From: an uncultured Chlorobiaceae bacterium
Lineage (GTDB): Bacteria; Bacteroidota; Chlorobiia; Chlorobiales; Chlorobiaceae
Assembly: GCA_903929845.1 (NCBI GenBank)
Contig: CAIYWF010000279.1
Span: 1 to 19,379 of the forward strand
Direction of reading: 5' to 3'
DNA: 19,379 nucleotides
Under the pieces are notes generated by a model. That model was not told the origin of the DNA. It was given only the letters and a program-made list of their open reading frames with translations, and searched no databases. Positions 14,033 to 19,379 of the stretch are shown here, piece after piece. Position numbers and translations under genes: made by a program. Numbering within the stretch: the first letter of the stretch is position 1; the number at the start of each line of letters is the position of its first letter.

Positions 14033-15553
14033 TTACACATTAAACGCAAAATATATTTTACTTCCTCCCCGTTCAACAAGCAAAAACAACAGGTCGCCCT
14101 TTTTGAGGTTTTTAACAAGGGTACCGTACTCTGCCAATGAAGTGACCGCCTGCTTGTTCACGGAAAGAATAAGATCGCCTGGGCGTAAACCTGCTCCATA
14201 GGCATTGGAGGAAGGTGTCATGGCCGTGATAACAACCTTGCCTGCAGAGGGCTTCAGTTTCAGCTTCCGGGCTATCTCAGCAGTAAGTTCCTCCGCCCTG
14301 AAACCAAGCACTGTACTCACGGCTTCCCCTGCTTCTGTCCGGGATGCATCAGCAACCTTTGCAACCACCTGCTCTTCAAGACGAACCGTGAAATTTTTTT
14401 CACTCCCATCCCTGAAGACCCTGAGATTTATCGTTGACCCGGGAGCCTGGCTGGCAATGGCATTTCGAAGAGAAACACTGCTTGCAACCTTAACCCCATT
14501 ATAGTCAATAATAACATCACCAGTTTTCAGACCGCTTTTTGCCGCAGGACTTCCCTCTACAACTGTTCCAACCAATGCACCTTCACCTGCTTTCAGATGC
14601 ATGGCTTTTGCAAGATTATCATCAATATCCTGAAGCGTGACCCCGAGATACGATCTGGTCACCTTTCCAGTATTAATCAGGGAGGTCAACACCGTTTTGG
14701 CCATATTCGATGGCACGGCAAAACCTATCCCCTCGAATCCGCCTGTGCGGCTTGCTATGGCAGTATTGACACCAACAAGCTCGCCGTTGATGTTGACAAG
14801 AGGGCCACCGGAATTGCCGGGATTAATAGCTGCATCGGTCTGTATGAAATCTTCATAATCGGCAAGCCCTACATTTGCCCTGCCTTTGGCGCTGACAATC
14901 CCCTGGGTAACTGTTCTCGCAAGATTTTCACCAAGAGGACTGCCGATAGCAATAACCCATTCACCAACCCTGAGTTTGTCACTGTCGCCGATAGTAATTG
15001 GTTTAAGGCCTTTTACATTAACCTTGATGACCGCAATATCTGTCTTCGGATCCGCGCCAATTACCTTCGCATCAATTTTACGGTTATCCGAGGTTCTGAC
15101 ATACACGACATCAGCTCCATCAATAACATGATTATTGGTAAGAATATAACCGTCATCAGTCACAATAACCCCTGATCCGAGGCCCCGCTGAACCTCTTTG
15201 CGACCATTATTCAGTGCCCCCCCCCCCTGCATGCCGAACATGTCATCAAACGGACTTCCGAAAAAGCTGAAGGGAGAAAAAATGCGTTGATTCACGGTTT
15301 TTTCGGTAAAAATCGTTACCACTGACGGTGTTGCCGACTCGGCGATCTGCACAAATGCCTCGTTAAAGCTCTTCAGCGACTGAATTGGATAGTTTTCAAT
15401 ATTGTTCGTTGCCGTAGCAAAATTCGGCTTGCTGGAGAGACTTGTCCCATTAAAAGAGACGTTAAATTCCAGGTTTGAAAAGATAAGAGCGCCTACAGCC
15501 ACACCTGCAAAAACCAGAAGCAGGTATTTCATGAATGATTGTTTCTTTTTCAT
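14033..15553 (-). CDS. degQ: Do-like (HtrA/DegP/DegQ) periplasmic serine protease
   Basis: This is a 506-residue envelope quality-control protease and chaperone. An N-terminal hydrophobic segment (about 9-27, after a KKK start) serves as signal peptide or anchor. The trypsin-like domain has the catalytic triad His142 (TNNHVIDGA), Asp172 (KTDIAVIKV) and Ser248 (NPGNSGGPLV). Two PDZ domains follow: the first at about 300-395 beginning YLGVTLQDI, the second at about 415-503 containing GAGLRPGDLILSVN. The linker before the catalytic core (about 108-113) contains a run of glycines encoded by eleven consecutive G. The ATG at 15553 is 20 bases after the trpE stop; an alternative start at residue 8 would keep the signal. 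No Shine-Dalgarno site is seen. An intrinsic terminator follows. The degP/degQ/htrA name cannot be narrowed by sequence alone. Confidence 0.96.
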   Translation of the reverse strand: MKKKQSFMKYLLLVFAGVAVGALIFSNLEFNVSFNGTSLSSKPNFATATNNIENYPIQSLKSFNEAFVQIAESATPSVVTIFTEKTVNQRIFSPFSFFGSPFDDMFGMQGGGALNNGRKEVQRGLGSGVIVTDDGYILTNNHVIDGADVVYVRTSDNRKIDAKVIGADPKTDIAVIKVNVKGLKPITIGDSDKLRVGEWVIAIGSPLGENLARTVTQGIVSAKGRANVGLADYEDFIQTDAAINPGNSGGPLVNINGELVGVNTAIASRTGGFEGIGFAVPSNMAKTVLTSLINTGKVTRSYLGVTLQDIDDNLAKAMHLKAGEGALVGTVVEGSPAAKSGLKTGDVIIDYNGVKVASSVSLRNAIASQAPGSTINLRVFRDGSEKNFTVRLEEQVVAKVADASRTEAGEAVSTVLGFRAEELTAEIARKLKLKPSAGKVVITAMTPSSNAYGAGLRPGDLILSVNKQAVTSLAEYGTLVKNLKKGDLLFLLVERGGSKIYFAFNV

Positions 15554-15573
15554 CGGGGAGAGGATTAATCGTT

Positions 15574-17082
15574 TTAATCGTTTGCTAAAGCCTCAATAGA
15601 TTCAACAGCCGTTATTCCTGCCTTCATTTTATTCATTGTCTCTTCATATTCTGCTTCCGGCTTTGAATCGGCCACAATACCTCCGGCCGCCTGAAAATAG
15701 ATGGTTTTATTCTCGATAACCATTGTCCGGATGGCAATTGCTGTCGTGAGATTTCCTTTGAAGTCAAGAAACCCGACAGCTCCGCCGTATAATCCCCGTT
15801 TTTCCTTCTCAAGCTCGTAAATGATCTCCATGGCACGAACCTTTGGCGCTCCGGTGAGGGTACCTGCCGGGAAACAGGACCAGAATGCATCCATGGTGCC
15901 AAGATCGTCCCGAAGTTCACCCCGCACGTTACTGACAATATGCATCACATGCGAATATTTTTCAATAACCATCATCTCATTTGTATCGACCGTGCCGATT
16001 TGAGCAATTCTGCCAATATCGTTTCTGCTCAAATCGATCAGCATGAGATGCTCCGCAAGCTCTTTTTCATCGGCAAGCAACTCGCGGGCATTGCGCTCAT
16101 CTTCTTCAAAACTGCTGCCGCGATGCCTGGTTCCGGCAATAGGCCGGGTATCGACCATACGCCGCCCGCTGCTGTCGCGCTCAACCTTCACCAGCAATTC
16201 AGGTGATGAACCGACAATCTCGAACTCCTTCATGTTAAAATAGTAAAGATAGGGCGAAGGATTGATGGTTCTGAGCATCCGGTAAACATCGAAAGGTCGA
16301 GTATGGAGAGGACGGCAGAGACGCTGTGAAATTTGTACCTGAAAAATATCTCCAGCAACAATATACTCTTTGGCCCTGTTCACTTTCTGCAGATACTCTT
16401 CTCTTGAAGTATTGGAAACTACCGGCTCAGGCTGTTCGGCCCGGAACGAAATCTCTTCACGCTCCAGCGGTCGGAACATCTGTTCGGCAATGAGTTCTAT
16501 CTTTTTCAACGCAGCAGGTTTGTCGGTCTCATCAAGATAATTGGAGACAATAAAAACCTTGCGCATCACATTGTCGAAAACTACGAGCGTATCACAGAAG
16601 AGAAGAAAAATATCGGGCATACCTGCAGGATCTGCCAGCTCAGGCTTTGGAATCCTTTCAACAAGATGCATGGCATCGTACCCGAAATAGCCGAAAACAC
16701 CAGAGGTGATCATCTGTGGCGTTCCGTTTTTTTTCTTTGGTATCTCTTCGGTATCAAATGCAGCAAGGCACAGGTCGATCTTCAAACGAAGATTCGTCTC
16801 TCCACCGGCAATCTTACGAAGAGCACTGAATTTTTCGTCAAGTATCTCAAGATCAGTCTGCCCGTCAACTGAGCCTTTCAGGATGGCAACTGGATCTATG
16901 GCGATATAGGAAAAGCGGGCAAGATGCTCTTCTCCCTCAACCGATTCGAGCAGACATGAAAAAGGGCGCTGCAGTTTGAGGTAAACCGAAACAGGGGTTT
17001 CCGTGTCGGCATGGATCTCCCTGAAAAGCGGTTTTAGAAGATAGGGCGCATGCCGTTGATATTCTGGCATAAGAAGAGACAA
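15574..17082 (-). CDS. trpE: Anthranilate synthase component I
   Basis: This 502-residue chorismate-utilising enzyme makes anthranilate, the first step of tryptophan synthesis, using ammonia supplied by TrpG. The N-terminal domain has the tryptophan feedback-site motif LLES at 44-47, followed by RFSYI. The chorismate-binding domain has IAGTRHRG, HLMLIDLSRNDIGR, EKYSHVMHIVSNVRGEL, CFPAGTLTGAPKVRAMEII, GGAVGF and the terminal QAAGGIVADSKPEAEYEET. Anthranilate synthase is preferred over aminodeoxychorismate synthase or salicylate-type enzymes because of the LLES motif and length. No trpG or other trp gene is adjacent. The ATG at 17082 diverges from the small plus-strand gene; htrA follows 20 bases downstream with no visible terminator, so the two may be cotranscribed. 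Confidence 0.96.
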   Translation of the reverse strand: MSLLMPEYQRHAPYLLKPLFREIHADTETPVSVYLKLQRPFSCLLESVEGEEHLARFSYIAIDPVAILKGSVDGQTDLEILDEKFSALRKIAGGETNLRLKIDLCLAAFDTEEIPKKKNGTPQMITSGVFGYFGYDAMHLVERIPKPELADPAGMPDIFLLFCDTLVVFDNVMRKVFIVSNYLDETDKPAALKKIELIAEQMFRPLEREEISFRAEQPEPVVSNTSREEYLQKVNRAKEYIVAGDIFQVQISQRLCRPLHTRPFDVYRMLRTINPSPYLYYFNMKEFEIVGSSPELLVKVERDSSGRRMVDTRPIAGTRHRGSSFEEDERNARELLADEKELAEHLMLIDLSRNDIGRIAQIGTVDTNEMMVIEKYSHVMHIVSNVRGELRDDLGTMDAFWSCFPAGTLTGAPKVRAMEIIYELEKEKRGLYGGAVGFLDFKGNLTTAIAIRTMVIENKTIYFQAAGGIVADSKPEAEYEETMNKMKAGITAVESIEALAND

Positions 17083-17181
17083 CTGAATTAATTATTGATA
17101 CACGGTAATAAAGAAAAAAATTTTGTATCGTAAAAAAAGAACTCCGGTGAGACACTCCGGAAACGGCCGAAACCAAAAAAA

Positions 17182-17610
17182 ATGACGCCCCAATTTCCAG
17201 CAAAGAATTTCATGATAAACTGGCTTAAGGCGCTTATTCTCTCCCCTGGTGTACTTTTTCCCGCAGGATATCTTTTCGTCTATCTCTCCACCAATATCTT
17301 CCTGAATGCTGATTTCAAAGAGAACATTGCACAATCCGTTGGTCAGGCAACCGGGAATACCTGGCAGGTAAGCATCAAATCACTGAAATCGGGTTTGATT
17401 CTTGATTCTGTCACACTTAATGATATCGAACTAACACCAACAGGTGCACCTGAACGCAATCGGCAACATCATGCCCACACCATTACGATCCAAACCCTCG
17501 AAATACCCTGCCCTAACCTTGAAAAACTTCTTTTCAGCCATACCGAACGGATATTGTCAACCAAAGTGATCTGCAATAAAATTCTGGCTGATGATCGTAT
17601 CGTTCAGTGA
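17182..17610 (+). CDS. Membrane-anchored protein of unknown function (142 aa)
   Basis: I do not recognise this gene. The N-terminus carries one strong hydrophobic segment (about residues 14-35, WLKALILSPGVLFPAGYLF), then an extracytoplasmic-looking part. The ADFKENIAQSVGQATGNTWQVSIKSLKSGL stretch, ending in DSVTLNDIEL, resembles the start of AsmA-like or GspN-like envelope proteins, where a membrane anchor leads into a beta-rich domain. At 142 residues it would be only the first part of such a protein. The ATG at 17182 has no Shine-Dalgarno site; the ATG at 17212, just before the hydrophobic segment, is an equally plausible start. It is the only plus-strand gene in this part of the window. 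It diverges from trpE and overlaps the 3' end of lepB by seven bases. Confidence 0.6.
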   Translation: MTPQFPAKNFMINWLKALILSPGVLFPAGYLFVYLSTNIFLNADFKENIAQSVGQATGNTWQVSIKSLKSGLILDSVTLNDIELTPTGAPERNRQHHAHTITIQTLEIPCPNLEKLLFSHTERILSTKVICNKILADDRIVQ

Positions 17611-18434
17611 ACCATCAAGCCTGGCCGATTCCATCGGATAGAAGCAAGTTTGTGAAAAGGATCGGTCAGTAAAGACACATCAGGATCCCATGACCAGTAG
17701 ACCATCAAGGCTTTGCCGACCAGATCTTTTTCCGGCAAAAATCCCCAGAAACGACTGTCGAGACTGTTGTCGCGGTTATCGCCCATCGCAAAGTAGTAGT
17801 TTTCATGAACCGTGTATTGCTGAGTCGGAGAACCGTCAATAAAGACCTCCCTGCCCTGTAAACTCACCTCGTGTCCCTCATCGGCAATCAGGGAGCTGTA
17901 CAGTGGAAATATTGCTGCTGTCAATCGAACAACATCGCCTTTGTGGGGGATACGTATAGGTCCGTAATTGTCCTTGTTGTAATTGGAATACTGCGGAAAA
18001 ATCATGTAATCCCCCTCTCCTGCGGGTACACGACTGCCGATAAACTGTGCATGTTCTGGAAGAACCACAGGTTTCTTGTTAATGGAGAGCTGCTGGTCAT
18101 GAATTTCAAGGGTATCTCCGCTCAAGCCTACACAACGCTTGATATAGTTCAGTGAACGATCTTTGGGATATTTGAAGACAATAATATCGCCATGCTTAAC
18201 CTTGTCAACTCCCGGCAGCCGAATTTCGGTAAATGGTATTTTAGGGCCATAAATATATTTATTGACAAAAAGAAAATCACCCGCAAGCAGCGTGTTTTCC
18301 ATCGATCCTGTTGGAATTCGGTACGATTCCACCACAAAAACACGAAGTACTGTAGCAAATATCGCAGCTATAACCAGCGCTTCAAACCACTCCCGTGAAT
18401 GTTTTTTTTCCGGTTTACCTTTCTGAGTATTCAA
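17604..18434 (-). CDS. lepB: Signal peptidase I
   Basis: This 276-residue membrane protease removes signal peptides from exported proteins. A cytoplasmic, lysine-rich start is followed by one membrane segment (about 18-36). The Ser-Lys dyad is Ser44 in RIPTGSMENTL and Lys99 in YIKRCVGLSGD. The conserved box YYFAMGDNRDNSLDSRFWGF lies near residue 215. The ATG at 18434 begins 51 bases after the lepA stop, so lepA-lepB is probably one operon, an arrangement known in many bacteria. The stop overlaps the end of the convergent plus-strand gene. Confidence 0.97.
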   Translation of the reverse strand: MNTQKGKPEKKHSREWFEALVIAAIFATVLRVFVVESYRIPTGSMENTLLAGDFLFVNKYIYGPKIPFTEIRLPGVDKVKHGDIIVFKYPKDRSLNYIKRCVGLSGDTLEIHDQQLSINKKPVVLPEHAQFIGSRVPAGEGDYMIFPQYSNYNKDNYGPIRIPHKGDVVRLTAAIFPLYSSLIADEGHEVSLQGREVFIDGSPTQQYTVHENYYFAMGDNRDNSLDSRFWGFLPEKDLVGKALMVYWSWDPDVSLLTDPFHKLASIRWNRPGLMVH

Positions 18435-18485
18435 TACTGTAGCAATTTATACGTTTAATAAAATTCTTCGAATCAGGCTTAAACT

Positions 18486-19379
18486 CTATTCATCAATGTT
18501 CAATAAGGCAAGGAAAGCCTCCTGAGGAACCTCCACCCTGCCGACCTGCTTCATTCTCTTTTTCCCCTCTTTCTGTTTTTCAAGCAGCTTGCGCTTGCGG
18601 CTGATATCGCCGCCGTAGCATTTGGCCAGCACGTTTTTGCGCATCGCTGAAATGGTTTCGCGCGAAATAACCTTGCTGCCGATTGCCGCCTGAATAGCCA
18701 CTTCATACATCTGCTTTGGAATAATCCCTTTCAGTTTCAGACAGAGCTTCTTCCCCCAGTCATAAGCCTTTGAGCGGTGCACAACAATTGAGAGAGCATC
18801 GACCGTGTCGCCATTCAGCAGCACATCAAGTTTGACCAGATCAGACTCTCGGTAGCCAATATACTCGTAATCCATTGAGGCGTAACCCTTTGAAATGGAT
18901 TTGAGCCTGTCGTGAAAATCAAAAACTATTTCGGCCAGTGGGAACTCAAAGTGCATGATCACCCTTGTCACATCAAGGTAATCGGTATTCTTGTACTCCC
19001 CCCGGCGCTCTATGCCAAGTTTCATGATATTGCCAATATAGTCGGCAAGGGTAATGATCTGCATGGTCACATAAGGCTCTTCTACAAGGCTGATGCGACC
19101 CGTCTCAGGCATTTTGGATGGGTTGTCGACAATAACAACTTCCCCGTTGGTCATCACAACACGGTACTCCACATTTGGAACGGTGGTGATGATATTGACC
19201 CCATATTCCCGCTCAAGACGCTCCTGGATAATCTCCATGTGGAGCAGCCCGAGAAATCCGCATCGGAAGCCGAAACCAAGCGCCACTGATGTTTCTGGAG
19301 TATAGACCAGCGAGGCATCATTCAGTGCAAGCTTTTCAAGAGACTCGCGAAGATCCTCAAATTCATTCGAATTGATCGG
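18486..19379 (-). CDS. lepA: Elongation factor 4 (LepA), C-terminal 297 residues, open at the right edge
   Basis: The frame is open to the window end, so the GTPase domain and start lie outside. Seen here are the end of domain II and the EF-G-like domain (FEDLRESLEKLALND, then LGFGFRCGFLGLLHMEII, the LepA signature). The LepA-specific C-terminal domain follows, ending in CYGGDISRKRKLLEKQKEGKKRMKQVG, VPQEAFLALLNIDE and the stop at 18486. LepA is a ribosome-associated GTPase linked to translation and back-translocation. A GTG at 19286 within the conserved VALGFGF stretch is internal and not the start. lepB follows 51 bases downstream. Confidence 0.97.
   Translation of the reverse strand, partial: PINSNEFEDLRESLEKLALNDASLVYTPETSVALGFGFRCGFLGLLHMEIIQERLEREYGVNIITTVPNVEYRVVMTNGEVVIVDNPSKMPETGRISLVEEPYVTMQIITLADYIGNIMKLGIERRGEYKNTDYLDVTRVIMHFEFPLAEIVFDFHDRLKSISKGYASMDYEYIGYRESDLVKLDVLLNGDTVDALSIVVHRSKAYDWGKKLCLKLKGIIPKQMYEVAIQAAIGSKVISRETISAMRKNVLAKCYGGDISRKRKLLEKQKEGKKRMKQVGRVEVPQEAFLALLNIDE

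Noticed and set aside
14597..15175. A 192-codon plus-strand open frame inside htrA
   Set aside because: It is antisense to the protease domain with its intact catalytic triad, and its translation lacks domain-like features.
17141..17160. CTCCGG repeats upstream of the 17182 gene as an operator or terminator
   Set aside because: The two ACTCCGG copies are direct repeats, and the possible hairpin needs a bulge and is very short. There is not enough to call a site.
1..19379. tRNA, rRNA, insertion sequence or phage genes
   Set aside because: I found no cloverleaf-like segment, no transposase or integrase motif (other than Cas1) and no terminal inverted repeats with target duplications, including at the edges of the AT-rich cas block.

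Overview
The window looks like a piece of a green sulfur bacterium (Chlorobiota) chromosome. This is inferred from the style of the ThiC, TpiA, GreA, TrpE, LepB and LepA proteins, the weak Shine-Dalgarno sites and a background GC that looks close to 50 percent. The species cannot be fixed from the sequence alone.
Positions 1-8071 hold a type I CRISPR-Cas operon on the minus strand. In transcription order it reads: a possible 43-codon leader ORF, cas6 (280 aa), a second divergent cas6-like gene (218 aa), cas5, cas3 (HD nuclease plus helicase), a cas8-position large subunit (466 aa), cas7 (broken by an in-frame TGA), cas1, and the first 27 codons of cas2, which runs off the left edge. No cas4 and no repeat-spacer array lie inside the window; the array may lie beyond cas2. 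The operon is a compositional mosaic. The first cas6 and cas1-cas2 resemble the rest of the chromosome (sampled lines about 43-60 percent GC). Everything between them (about 1266-7270: cas6-like, cas5, cas3, cas8, cas7) is AT-rich (sampled lines about 27-37 percent GC). The simplest reading is that a foreign interference module, bringing its own Cas6, was inserted between a resident cas6 and a resident adaptation module, and that its cas7 later took a nonsense mutation.
Positions 8072-8394 are non-coding apart from the small ORF; they carry a 10-bp inverted repeat. Positions 8395-10440 (minus) hold a frameshifted short-chain dehydrogenase downstream of an intact M24-family metallopeptidase. 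Divergent from the peptidase is thiC (plus), preceded by a TPP riboswitch whose P1 stem is visible (10516-10620). A hairpin lies between thiC and the convergent tpiA.
Positions 12389-18434 are mostly minus-strand housekeeping genes. greA, a 74-aa conserved-looking small protein and tpiA form a probable operon. Upstream of them are htrA/degQ, which ends in a clear intrinsic terminator, and trpE. One plus-strand gene (17182-17610, membrane-anchored, function unknown) diverges from trpE and overlaps the end of lepB tail to tail. lepB and the 3' part of lepA (open at the right edge) close the window.
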